NCBI GenBank assembly: GCA_037190665.1 | Contig: JBBCJT010000031.1 | Coordinates: forward strand, 19,424-83,423 | Direction: 5' to 3' | DNA: 64,000 nt | From: JBBCJT01 sp037190665 | GTDB lineage: Bacteria > Pseudomonadota > Alphaproteobacteria > Acetobacterales > Acetobacteraceae | Part shown: positions 8,864-16,833 of the stretch, in pieces | Numbering within the stretch: the first letter of the stretch is position 1 | Layout: each line of letters begins with the position of its first letter | Made by a program: the position numbers and the translations under genes | Notes under the pieces: generated by a model | The model's input: the letters and a program-made list of their open reading frames with translations, nothing else | Told to the model about the DNA's origin: nothing | Database searches by the model: none

Positions 8864-11152
8864 TCATGGCGCCTGATCGGACGTCGTGATCGACAGCTCC
8901 CTGAGCCCAATCCCGAGGCGGCGGATATCTGCGTTCACACCGGCCGTTTTGGGGGTGGCTTCCGGTGTAACAATGAAGCGCAGGTAGAGATTGCCATCGC
9001 TGCCGATGAGTCCCGAAGGCAGCGCGATGCGAAGCTGTTGCATAGCGTCCCCCAACGTGTAGTCGAACTCGCCGCAGGGCTGCTCGTTGCACTCGATCTT
9101 CAGCGTGCGCCGAGGCACTTCGGGGCCGAGCATCATGTATGTGTCGAGCGACATGACGAGCGCGCCCGTTGGGGTAGGAGTGAGATGGAGGTGCAGGTGC
9201 GCGTCCCCATCCGTCCAGGTTCCTCCTGCCTCGGTTTCATGCCAGCCATCAAGTCTGCGAAGGCCGCTCGCGTTGTCGGATGTGAAGCTGAGTGGCGCGC
9301 TGCCGATCTGATAGGAAAGTGCAGGAAGGCTCTTGCGTACTTGTTCCTCCAACTTTCCCTGTTCGAGGGCGACAGAGAAGGCTGGTGCCACTCTGACCAC
9401 CGCATAAGAGTGCCTGTTGACGATGCTGACGAAGCCGTTCGTTTCCAATTGTTCGATAACAGGCTGTACTGCGTCGCGCTTGGTCAGCGGCGTTGGCCAC
9501 GACTCTATAAGCTGATCAAAAAAGGGAAGGATGACAGCGTCTGTCTGCCGCTGCGCCAAAAGCAGCAGGATGCGTTGCGTGATGTCAGCATCGATTCGGC
9601 CAGCAGGAGATTCTCTCAGGAGAGAAGGCCACGCTTCGCGTGCATGGTACAGATTCTTGTCCCCCCCGATGTTGTGGCTGCGGAAGCCGGCGGCGGGGGC
9701 GAGATAGTTGACCAGAAAATCGTTCCCATACGGAAGGAAGGTTACCATCTCACCCGGCTTCAAGGCGTGGCCCATGTCAGCAGCCAGTTCTCGATCGAGA
9801 GCCATGAAGCTGCGGCGGTGGTTGACGTTGTCCCGCCACGCTTGGCCCGGATGAGGGAGATTGGAAATGATCAGTAGTACGCCAATCAGCGACGCTGCCA
9901 CGCGGCTCCAGCCTCTGGTGCAGCGCGCAAAGAGTAGGGTGACCAGTAGCCAGAACCCGAATCCAGCGAGCGCAACCCAACGATAGGCTGCGCGCATGGT
10001 TCTGAAACCAGGGACGTGCTCCGACAGCCAAGCGGTACCCGTGGGACCTAGCGCCAGTTCGGCTGCCATCGGCACGGCCATACCGACTACGTCGGGAGGG
10101 CGGGTCGAATAGAACTTGAATGATGGCCCGAGCGACAGGTAAATCCCAACCAAGGCGGTCAGAAGGGCTGCGGTGGCAGACCAATGCTTCGAACGGACAA
10201 AGAGCCAAGAACAAATTCCAAGTAAAGCAATTGGAAGAATAAAGCTTGTATCCCAAACAGACCCATCTGAGAAAAAGCGTCCATCATGCCTATATTCGCT
10301 TAGGCCTAGTCCATCCCATAACCATAAGACGCCTTTGGTAGGCACCAAGAGAAAAGATATATCTGCACCGTAGCTTCTAAACCAATCGATGGGATGAGAG
10401 TCGAATTCCGCTACTCCGATGTAGGCTGCATAAGCCACATAAGCGGAGGCGAAAGCGAGAAAATGCACAGGGAAAACTATATATAAAAAATAAGTTCGGC
10501 GGACTCTTTCGGAAATAAATCCTATTAGTAAGAATATACTTGAACTCACTGCGAACATCATGAAGCTGTATCCGTCCATAAAAACGGAAATTAAACACGA
10601 TAAGAAATAGAATAAAATTGTTAATATTAGTTTGATTTTTTCCTTATATTCTAAATTTATAATTATAATTACAGGAAGAAAATAGAATGGAAGTAGAGAG
10701 AATCCTATTGCCAGCATCGTATATCCCGCGTGCCGCCATATGACGAGCATGCTCATCCAGAGCACGGCGGAGAGGACCGCAAGATAGGGGCTAACCCCCG
10801 CACGGCGCGCGATTTGCCAAGCGGCAAGAAACGCAACCGTGGTCCATATGGCGACCATTGCGGAATACGCATCCGCGGGGTGAAGGCCCGCAGAAATCAG
10901 CAAGGCGACAGGGTAGGCGCCTGCCAAGCCAAATGCGATCCATGCGGGCTGGGGGGCACCGAAATGCGTGGCCGTAAGGCTCGGAGGGAAGCTGTCAGCG
11001 AAGGAGAGGGCGAAGCCGGCGCTCCACTGCGCCAGAAGGAACGCTGGCGAGGCTATACCCGGTAGTGCCCCGTAGAGCAGCAGGATAGCAGCGAGCGCGA
11101 CGAAAAGTGCCGCGTAAGACCCCGCCGTTGGCTGCGATATAGGCTGATTCAT
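8864..11152 (-). CDS. Large multi-spanning membrane protein with C-terminal beta-sandwich-like domain (GT-C-like)
   Basis: The 762-residue protein has roughly ten to twelve hydrophobic segments in its first ~430 residues. A soluble C-terminal part follows, ending in GWHETEAGGTWTDGDAHLHLHL ... RRLGIGLRELSI, which resembles the DUF7024-type domain found on bacterial glycan membrane proteins. The architecture suggests a polyprenyl-phosphate-dependent GT-C glycosyltransferase or a glycan-modifying protein, but no catalytic motif is certain. Bases about 10440-10720, coding for transmembrane helices, are extremely AT-rich: 10621-10680 has only 9 G/C in 60 bases. The ATG overlaps the upstream gene's TGA as ATGA. 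It probably belongs to the - strand glycan operon. Confidence 0.65.
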   Translation of the reverse strand: MNQPISQPTAGSYAALFVALAAILLLYGALPGIASPAFLLAQWSAGFALSFADSFPPSLTATHFGAPQPAWIAFGLAGAYPVALLISAGLHPADAYSAMVAIWTTVAFLAAWQIARRAGVSPYLAVLSAVLWMSMLVIWRHAGYTMLAIGFSLLPFYFLPVIIIINLEYKEKIKLILTILFYFLSCLISVFMDGYSFMMFAVSSSIFLLIGFISERVRRTYFLYIVFPVHFLAFASAYVAYAAYIGVAEFDSHPIDWFRSYGADISFLLVPTKGVLWLWDGLGLSEYRHDGRFFSDGSVWDTSFILPIALLGICSWLFVRSKHWSATAALLTALVGIYLSLGPSFKFYSTRPPDVVGMAVPMAAELALGPTGTAWLSEHVPGFRTMRAAYRWVALAGFGFWLLVTLLFARCTRGWSRVAASLIGVLLIISNLPHPGQAWRDNVNHRRSFMALDRELAADMGHALKPGEMVTFLPYGNDFLVNYLAPAAGFRSHNIGGDKNLYHAREAWPSLLRESPAGRIDADITQRILLLLAQRQTDAVILPFFDQLIESWPTPLTKRDAVQPVIEQLETNGFVSIVNRHSYAVVRVAPAFSVALEQGKLEEQVRKSLPALSYQIGSAPLSFTSDNASGLRRLDGWHETEAGGTWTDGDAHLHLHLTPTPTGALVMSLDTYMMLGPEVPRRTLKIECNEQPCGEFDYTLGDAMQQLRIALPSGLIGSDGNLYLRFIVTPEATPKTAGVNADIRRLGIGLRELSITTSDQAP

Positions 11153-11997
11153 ATCTTGTTACGTCCCAGCAGTGCCGCGAATGCAAAGAAGAGAACATCC
11201 CCGGCGATATTGACTATCCGTCCGAGAAGAATGGCAAACAGAACTTCCGGCTCAGGGCCGATTCCAACGAGCAGGAACAGCAGCACGAATTCGCGCACGC
11301 CCAGCCCCGCCGGCGCACCGGGTGTCACCAGGCCGGCAAGCCATGCGAGCACGAAGGCGCCGATGACGGCCGGAACGAGAGTGATCGGCAGTCGTGCCTC
11401 CGGCACCGCGATCAGAAGGCAACCGACGAAAACCGCGCCCGAGATAGCAAGGAACAGCGCCTGCTCCCCCATCGCGATGGCTACGCTGCGTGCGAGATAC
11501 TTCCAGATCGCAACCACGACCGCCGCCAGCACGAGCGCAAACAACGCCGTCCCGACAGCAGCGTGTATCCACCCGACGAGGCTGACGGCCAGCAGGCCGA
11601 AGATCGCCCCCGTCGCCGTGATGAGCCCGAACTCCCACAGCGTGGAGCGGGCCAATGCTCCGCCACCGTACCCCGCGGCCATCCCGATCGCCTGCCGGCC
11701 GGCAAGATGGAAGATGTTGCCGGGGACGTACTTCGCGAGCTGCGAGACGCCGTAGGCATGGACTGCCCAGTTGCGGGTGGTCTGTTGCCGGCAGAAGGCG
11801 AGCAGATTTCGCCATGCGAGGGCGAGCAGGATGTTCGCCACCCCGTAGAGCACCGCGAGGACCGCCAGCGCCGCAAGGCGCGCAGACGATATCTGGGCCA
11901 GATCGATCCCCGCGGCGTGCTCGCGCAGGCGAAGGAAGACGAATACCCCGCCGGCGATAGCCAGGATGCCGCCGGCCCAATGAAGCAAGCGTTTCAT
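11149..11997 (-). CDS. UPF0104/AglD-like membrane protein (lysylphosphatidylglycerol synthase TM region)
   Basis: This 282-residue protein has about eight hydrophobic helices. YGVSQLAKYVPGNIFHLAGR near residues 82-101 and LVTPGAPAGLGVREFVLLFLL near 227-247 are the two hallmark motifs of the LPG_synthase_TM/UPF0104 family. Members act with dolichol- or undecaprenol-linked sugars or flip lipids. Here it follows a methyltransferase gene and a polyprenyl-phosphate GT2 gene, so a role in lipid-linked sugar handling is likely. It overlaps the downstream membrane protein gene by four bases (ATGA), and the methyltransferase gene ends seven bases upstream of its start. No soluble aminoacyl-transferase domain is attached. 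Confidence 0.75.
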   Translation of the reverse strand: MKRLLHWAGGILAIAGGVFVFLRLREHAAGIDLAQISSARLAALAVLAVLYGVANILLALAWRNLLAFCRQQTTRNWAVHAYGVSQLAKYVPGNIFHLAGRQAIGMAAGYGGGALARSTLWEFGLITATGAIFGLLAVSLVGWIHAAVGTALFALVLAAVVVAIWKYLARSVAIAMGEQALFLAISGAVFVGCLLIAVPEARLPITLVPAVIGAFVLAWLAGLVTPGAPAGLGVREFVLLFLLVGIGPEPEVLFAILLGRIVNIAGDVLFFAFAALLGRNKI

Positions 11998-12004
11998 CGA
12001 TGGC

Positions 12005-12649
12005 CTAGCCGGGTGGGTTCCTCGTGCGGCACAGCGCCATGGTCCATGGAACAGGAGACCGGACCTCGATCACATCGAAATATCTCGATACGAGTTCGAC
12101 CAATCCGGCCTTCGACCAGTGCTGGATATGCCCTTCGGTGTTTCCGAGCGACCGCAGATATTTTCCGCGAGCCATGTTCAGGATGCGCCACAACGGCTCC
12201 CGCGGCACGCTGACGATCAGATGGCGGGTGACGACCGTTTGCAGGACCTGCAGGGCGGCTTCCGGACGTTCCAGATGCTCCAGCACTTCGCAGCAGATGA
12301 TGCAGTCGGCGGCATCGGCGGGATGTTCCAGATCATAGATGCTCTTCGTCGTGAAGATATCCGCGGGAATGCCCGCGGCCCGCGCGTTGGAGCGGGCAAT
12401 GTCTATGACTTTCGACGAGAAATCGCTTCCACGGGCATCGATGCCCGCCCGCTTCCACTGGCTTGTCCAGTAGCCTTCCCCGCAGCCCACCTCGTGGATC
12501 GTCTTGGGGTCGGCAAGGCGGACGAGTTCGGACAGGCTGCCCGAGAAACCCTTCATGAGATGACGCACGATCGGGTTACGCGACCCGTACTTGTCGAAAA
12601 CATTGCCGACGGCGATGTCGTCTTCCGTCAGTCCGCCCGCGATCCTCAT
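12005..12649 (-). CDS. Class I SAM-dependent methyltransferase
   Basis: The 214-residue protein carries IHEVGCGEGYWTSQWKRAG (residues about 51-69), the SAM motif I of Methyltransf_11/UbiE-like enzymes. IDARGSDFSSKVIDIARSNA is motif II and ADCIICCEVLEHLERPEAAL is the post-II motif with the usual EVLEH signature. It lacks a membrane segment and is cytoplasmic. It lies between the GT2 gene and the UPF0104-like gene on the same strand, so it is probably part of one operon acting on a lipid-linked or nucleotide-linked sugar. The substrate cannot be inferred. ATG at 12649 is the natural start at the first methionine of the domain. Confidence 0.8.
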   Translation of the reverse strand: MRIAGGLTEDDIAVGNVFDKYGSRNPIVRHLMKGFSGSLSELVRLADPKTIHEVGCGEGYWTSQWKRAGIDARGSDFSSKVIDIARSNARAAGIPADIFTTKSIYDLEHPADAADCIICCEVLEHLERPEAALQVLQTVVTRHLIVSVPREPLWRILNMARGKYLRSLGNTEGHIQHWSKAGLVELVSRYFDVIEVRSPVPWTMALCRTRNPPG

Positions 12650-12677
12650 ATCGTGCTCCGCCCGAACATTCCGCCCA

Positions 12678-13616
12678 TCACGTCTGGTTCTGAGCCTTCT
12701 GCATGTATCGCACCTCCTCCAGCAATTTGCGGTTCGCGGCGAGAAGGTCGGCGATGAAGGCGATCAGGATGGTCTGGAAACCCATGCCGAGCAGGATGCT
12801 GCCGAGGATGAGGGATTGCACATGACCCTGGCCGCTGCCCTCAAGGTAGAACCATAGGAAGCGCAGCCCGATCAGCGTGCCGGCGGCGAAGAGGATCGCC
12901 CCGATCGTCCCGAAGAAGCGGAACGGCCGGTAAATGACGAAGATGCGGACGATCGTCGCGATGGAACGGCGCAGATAGGAGGGAATGCTCCTGACCAGCC
13001 GGGAAGGGCGCAGGTCCCCGTTCACGCGGACCGGCACCGACACGATCGGAATGCCGCGCTGCCCGGCCTGGATGATGGTCTCCAGCGTGTAGGTATAGTC
13101 GTTGAACACGATCAATTGCTGCGCCGCGCGGCGGGAGATCGCGCGGAAGCCGCTCGGCGCATCCGGGATGTCCGTCTTGCTCACGAAGCGGACGACCCAG
13201 CTTCCGAACTTCTGCAGGGCTTTCTTGACGGGCGAGAAATGCTCGATCGTGGCAATCGGACGCGCGCCGACGACGACGTCCGCACTGCCCGCGAGGATGG
13301 GCGCGACCAGGGTAGGAATATCCGCGGCGTTGTACTGGTTGTCGGCGTCCGTGTTGACGATCACGTCGGCGCCGAGACGCTGGCAGGCGTCCAGTCCAGT
13401 CATGAAGGCGCGTGCGAGCCCCAGATTGACGCTGTGGCGCACCACATGATCCACGCCGCCGGCGCGCGCGATCGCCGAGGTCTCGTCGCTGCTGCCATCG
13501 TCGATGACCAGCCACTCAACGCTGTCAAAGCCAGCGACGTGCCGGGGCAGTTCAGACAGCGCCACGGCTAGTGTTTCGGCCTCGTTATAGCAGGGGATCT
13601 GGATGATCAGTTTCAT
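12678..13616 (-). CDS. Polyprenyl-phosphate sugar glycosyltransferase, GT2 (DPM1/GtrB-like)
   Basis: The 312-residue enzyme begins MKLIIQIPCYNEAETL, a GT2 N-terminus. VEWLVIDDGSSDETSAIA and VIVNTDADNQYNAADIP give the two Asp motifs (DDGS and DxD) that bind the nucleotide sugar and metal. FRAISRRAAQQL and two C-terminal transmembrane helices (about 230-285) are typical of enzymes that load a sugar onto polyprenyl phosphate. The tail (IADLLAANRKLLEEVRYMQKAQN) looks like a coiled coil. I start at ATG 13616; the frame is open for 55 more codons but they do not resemble the family. It is the first gene of the - strand glycan group. Confidence 0.85.
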   Translation of the reverse strand: MKLIIQIPCYNEAETLAVALSELPRHVAGFDSVEWLVIDDGSSDETSAIARAGGVDHVVRHSVNLGLARAFMTGLDACQRLGADVIVNTDADNQYNAADIPTLVAPILAGSADVVVGARPIATIEHFSPVKKALQKFGSWVVRFVSKTDIPDAPSGFRAISRRAAQQLIVFNDYTYTLETIIQAGQRGIPIVSVPVRVNGDLRPSRLVRSIPSYLRRSIATIVRIFVIYRPFRFFGTIGAILFAAGTLIGLRFLWFYLEGSGQGHVQSLILGSILLGMGFQTILIAFIADLLAANRKLLEEVRYMQKAQNQT

Positions 13617-13893
13617 GATGGAAGTCGTCCTCGCCGAGAGCGTCGTATACCAATGGCGCGATTCTCTTTTGACGCATGCCGGGGGGAGGGACGCGTCAGG
13701 CGCCTGAGGGCGGATAAAGGCCCACGGACTATTCATCCCTGCGCCTGATTCGTTTGTGCGGTTCGGGAAGGGGAAGCGCAAGCGCGACTGAGCAGCGAAG
13801 CTGCTGGACGATCCCTGTATCGTGACAACGATCAGCCGGGATCAGCGGCCTGCTGCGCGTGGTGCCCGGTTTGCGGCCGGGGATGACCACAAG

Positions 13894-13921
13894 AAAAAGC
13901 CCCCCGGAATTTCCGGGGGGC
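13894..13921 (-). terminator. Rho-independent terminator, minus strand
   Basis: Perfect 11-base arms at 13899-13909 and 13911-13921 surround a single central base; in RNA some central pairs would open to form the loop. Read on the - strand the GC-rich stem is followed by TTTTT (13898-13894), the classic intrinsic terminator layout. It lies about 240 bases past the LysR stop codon and would end the trxB-LysR transcript. Confidence 0.7.
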
Positions 13922-14123
13922 AAGGATACAGGGAGGCTTCACGTCTGGGAGACGAAGGGGTCAGAGACCCCACTTCCCAATCCTCGCGGACTGGGAACCG
14001 AGCGGCGGTGCGGGGCACCGCCAAAGCAATCCGATGACCAGAAGGTATGGTCGGGATCGCTTTGCTGCTACCGCGAAAAGCCCAGCCCAATCATGCACCG
14101 CGCGCATGCATCTTTATGAAACC

Positions 14124-14140
14124 CTGCGTGAATCACGCAG
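14124..14140 (-). terminator. Small hairpin after the LysR gene
   Basis: CTGCGTG (14124-14130) and CACGCAG (14134-14140) form a perfect 7-bp stem with a 3-base loop, 20 bases after the LysR stop on the - strand. It is followed by GGGTTTC, a weak T-tract at best. It may be an mRNA 3' structure preceding the stronger terminator at 13894-13921. Confidence 0.35.
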
Positions 14141-14159
14141 CAACCGAATTGTATGCCTC

Positions 14160-15044
14160 TCACGCCATTTCCGTCAGCCGCGCGAGCAGGAAGTCACGGA
14201 ACACCGCCACGCGTTTCGAGGACCGCAACTCGTCCGGATACACGAAGTACGCGTCGGTCTTGGGTGCCTTCAGCTCGGGCAGGATGCGCACCAGCCCTTC
14301 CGTGTCGCGCACGAGGTAATCGGGCAGGGCGGCGATGCCGATCCCGGCGGTCACCGCGGCCAGCAGGGCCTGGAAGGAGTTCACCTCGAAGATCGGCCGG
14401 CGCGTGCTGCCGGTGCGGCGGCCCGCTTCCAGCAGCCAGTTGATGTCGTCGATCGGCGAGCGGTAGTCGCCCCAGCTCACCAGCCGGTGCGTGTCCAGAT
14501 CCTCGGCGCGCTCGGGCATGCCGTGCGTCTTCAGATAGGCGGGGCTCGCGAACACGCCCCAGTTGATCGTCATCAGGTGGCGCTGCACCAGATCGGGCTG
14601 CTTCGGCGCATGCATGCGGATGGCGACATCCGCCTCCCGCATCGCGAGGTCGAGGTCCGAGTCGTCGAGCAGCAGCGTCACCGTCACGTCCGGATGCGCG
14701 TCCAGGAAGTCCTTCATCCGCGGCGCGAGCCAGGACGCCCCGAAGCCGGTGGTGGTGGTCACCTTCAGCTTGCCGGTGGGTTTCTCCTTGCTCTCGGTCA
14801 GCAGGGCCTCGGTCATGGCGAGCTTGGCGAACACCTCGCGGACCGTGCGGTTCAGGGTCTCGCCCTGCTCGGTCAGGATCAGCCCGCGCGCGTGCCGGTG
14901 GAACAGCGGCACCTGCAGTGCGTCCTCCAGCGCCGAGATCTGGCGGCTGACCGCGGACTGGCTGAGGTTCAGCGTCTCGCCGGCATGGGTGAACGACCCC
15001 GCCTCGGCAACCGCGTGAAACACACGCAGCTTGTCCCAGTCCAT
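14160..15044 (-). CDS. LysR-family transcriptional regulator
   Basis: The 294-residue protein has an N-terminal winged helix-turn-helix (residues 1-60: DKLRVFHAVAEAGSFTHAGETLNLSQSAVSRQISALEDAL, the LysR signature). A ~200-residue periplasmic-binding-like effector domain follows, with GIGIAALPDYLV near residue 238. Length is normal for the family. It follows trxB on the same strand, 152 bases downstream. The LysR-trxB-Lrp arrangement is common in alphaproteobacteria, but the regulated genes and effector are not known from the sequence. It could respond to redox or amino acid state; that is only inference from position. Confidence 0.9.
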   Translation of the reverse strand: MDWDKLRVFHAVAEAGSFTHAGETLNLSQSAVSRQISALEDALQVPLFHRHARGLILTEQGETLNRTVREVFAKLAMTEALLTESKEKPTGKLKVTTTTGFGASWLAPRMKDFLDAHPDVTVTLLLDDSDLDLAMREADVAIRMHAPKQPDLVQRHLMTINWGVFASPAYLKTHGMPERAEDLDTHRLVSWGDYRSPIDDINWLLEAGRRTGSTRRPIFEVNSFQALLAAVTAGIGIAALPDYLVRDTEGLVRILPELKAPKTDAYFVYPDELRSSKRVAVFRDFLLARLTEMA

Positions 15045-15196
15045 GCCTGCCGCACTCCCTCTCGGCCCGTCAGGGCCGTTCCTGCCGGTGAATTCATGCG
15101 TTTATAGCGGGGCTGGGCCGCGTCGCCAGCGGCAAACACAGAATTATCCGCAAGATAGGGGCCGCGGACCGGCGGGGCGTTGCCCCGCCGCCACGG

Positions 15197-16165
15197 TCAT
15201 TCGGCGGCGAGGGCGGGTGCCTCGTCCTGCGCGGCGAGCCATTTCTCCGCCTCCAGCGCGGCCATGCAGCCGGTGCCGGCGGCCGTGACGGCCTGACGGA
15301 ACACCTTGTCCTGCACGTCGCCGGCGGCGAACACGCCCTCGACGCTGGTGCGGGTGGACCCGGTGACGGTGGTCACGTAGCCCTCCCCATCCATGGCCAC
15401 CTGGCCCTGGAAGATCGCGGTGGTCGGGCTGTGGCCGATGGCGATGAACACGCCGTCGGTCGGCATCTCGCTGACCGCGCCGCTCAGCGTGTCGCGCAGC
15501 CGCACGCCGGTGGCCACCGGGGGCGTGCCCGCGGACAGGATGTCCTCCACCACCGTGTTCCAGACCACCTTGATCTTGGGGTGCGCGAACAGCCGCTTCT
15601 GCAGGATCTTCTCCGCCCGCAGCGAATCGCGCCGGTGGATCAGCGTGACCTCGCTCGCGTGGTGGGTCAGGTACAGCGCCTCCTCCACCGCGGTATTGCC
15701 GCCGCCGACGACCACCACCCGCTTGCCGCGATAGAAGAACCCGTCACAGGTGGCACAGGCGGACACGCCGAACCCGGCCAGCGCGCGTTCCGCCGGCAGG
15801 CCCAGCCAGCGCGCCTGCGCGCCGGTCGCGATGATCACGGAATCGGCAAGGTAGACGTCCCCGCCGTCGCCCGTGACCCGGAAGGGGCGGCGGGTGAAAT
15901 CCACCGATACCGCCGTGTCGTGTACGATCCGCGTGCCGACATGGGCCGCCTGGGCGGCCATCTGCTCCATCAGCCACGGCCCCTGGATCGTCTCCGCGAA
16001 GCCCGGATAGTTCTCCACGTCCGTGGTGATGGTGAGTTGCCCGCCCGGCTGCAGGCCGGACAGCAGCACCGGTTCCAGGCTGGCGCGGGCGGCGTAGATG
16101 GCGGCCGTGTAGCCGGCGGGGCCCGCGCCGATGATCAGCACGCGGGTGCGATGGGTTTCGGACAT
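15197..16165 (-). CDS. trxB: Thioredoxin reductase (NADPH)
   Basis: This 322-residue flavoenzyme passes electrons from NADPH to thioredoxin in the cytoplasm. Visible features are the FAD-binding IIGAGPAGYTAAIYAARA (residues 11-28), the redox disulfide C137-A-T-C140 in SACATCDGFFYRGK, and the NADPH-binding VVVVGGGNTAVEEALYL just after it. A C-terminal FAD-binding GVFAAGDVQDKVFRQAVTAAGTGCMAA completes the enzyme. Length and motif order match bacterial low-molecular-weight TrxB. The start is ATG 16165; upstream in-frame codons lack resemblance to the family. It is divergent from the Lrp-type gene, sharing a 92-base promoter region. Confidence 0.96.
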   Translation of the reverse strand: MSETHRTRVLIIGAGPAGYTAAIYAARASLEPVLLSGLQPGGQLTITTDVENYPGFAETIQGPWLMEQMAAQAAHVGTRIVHDTAVSVDFTRRPFRVTGDGGDVYLADSVIIATGAQARWLGLPAERALAGFGVSACATCDGFFYRGKRVVVVGGGNTAVEEALYLTHHASEVTLIHRRDSLRAEKILQKRLFAHPKIKVVWNTVVEDILSAGTPPVATGVRLRDTLSGAVSEMPTDGVFIAIGHSPTTAIFQGQVAMDGEGYVTTVTGSTRTSVEGVFAAGDVQDKVFRQAVTAAGTGCMAALEAEKWLAAQDEAPALAAE

Positions 16166-16236
16166 GGTGCGTACGATACCGGCCTTCGCGGGCCGGTTCA
16201 AAGTCGGCACGGATTCGCACTTGCTGGGCCGGGGGG

Positions 16237-16253
16237 GCGCAATGATATTGCGC
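16237..16253. promoter_or_regulatory. Perfect inverted repeat just before the Lrp-type gene
   Basis: GCGCAATGATATTGCGC has 7-base arms around GAT and ends four bases before the ATG at 16258. It lies in the divergent promoter region with trxB. Lrp/AsnC regulators often bind symmetrical sites near their own start, so this is a candidate autoregulatory operator. Confidence 0.5.
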
Positions 16254-16257
16254 GGCG

Positions 16258-16734
16258 ATGAAGCCAAACGAGTTCGACAAGCGCCTCGACGATATCGACC
16301 GCGTCATCCTGCGCGAACTGCAGGGCGACGGGCGGATGACCAATGTCGACCTCGCGGAGAAGGCGGGCATCTCTGCGCCCCCCTGCCTGCGGCGTGTGCG
16401 CCGGCTGGAGGAGGCGGGGATCATCCGCGGCTACCACGCCGATCTCGACCCGCCGGCACTGGGCTACGCGATCACCTTCTTCGCCATCGTCGGGCTGGAA
16501 AGCCAGAAGGAGGCGGTGCTGTCCGCCTTCGAGGCGATGGTCGCCGACTGGCCCGAGGTGCGCGAGTGCCACATGATCCGCGGCGGCGGCGATTTCCTGC
16601 TGCGCCTCGTCGCACGGGACACCGCGCATGAAAACGCGCTGACGACGCGGCTGACCGGCGCCGCGACGGTAGCGCGCGTGCAGACGCTGCAGACGATCCG
16701 GACGAGCAAGAGCGAGGCCGGCGTCCCGGTCTGA
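16258..16734 (+). CDS. Lrp/AsnC-family transcriptional regulator
   Basis: The 158-residue protein has the Lrp/AsnC pattern. An N-terminal helix-turn-helix (LDDIDRVILRELQGDGRMTNVDLAEKAGISAPPCLRRVRRLEEAGIIRGYHADLD, residues 10-64) is followed by a RAM-type ligand-binding domain (VRECHMIRGGGDFLLRLVARD). It is divergent from trxB, and a perfect palindrome sits four bases before its start, suggesting autoregulation. Close family members near trxB are widespread in alphaproteobacteria, but their targets are seldom known. The ligand is probably an amino acid. Confidence 0.9.
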   Translation: MKPNEFDKRLDDIDRVILRELQGDGRMTNVDLAEKAGISAPPCLRRVRRLEEAGIIRGYHADLDPPALGYAITFFAIVGLESQKEAVLSAFEAMVADWPEVRECHMIRGGGDFLLRLVARDTAHENALTTRLTGAATVARVQTLQTIRTSKSEAGVPV

Positions 16735-16833
16735 CCGGTCACCGCGCCGGCTACAACCGAAGATTGTCCCTGCCTGGCCGGCCGCATACGGTGCTGGCCA
16801 ACGATAATGGTCCGCCGGGCAGGAGACGTTGGA

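Larger units (their letters stand above)
13617..14159. other. Intergenic region with palindromes and probable promoter of the GT2 gene
   Basis: There is no gene in this ~540-base gap. The left part should carry the promoter for the - strand GT2 gene. At 13862-13890 a short palindromic phrase (CCCGG, 7 bases, CCGGG, then GATGACCAC) resembles repeats seen widely in alphaproteobacterial intergenic DNA. Two hairpins at 13899-13921 and 14124-14140 are listed separately. No tRNA was found. Confidence 0.5.

Noticed and set aside
8704..8889. 61-codon frame after the aminotransferase gene
   Set aside because: It overlaps the 3' end of the membrane protein gene and its translation has no protein-like pattern.
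11149..11997. MprF-type lysyl-phosphatidylglycerol synthase
   Set aside because: Only the membrane part of that family is present; no aminoacyl-transferase domain follows, so a lipid resistance enzyme is not supported.
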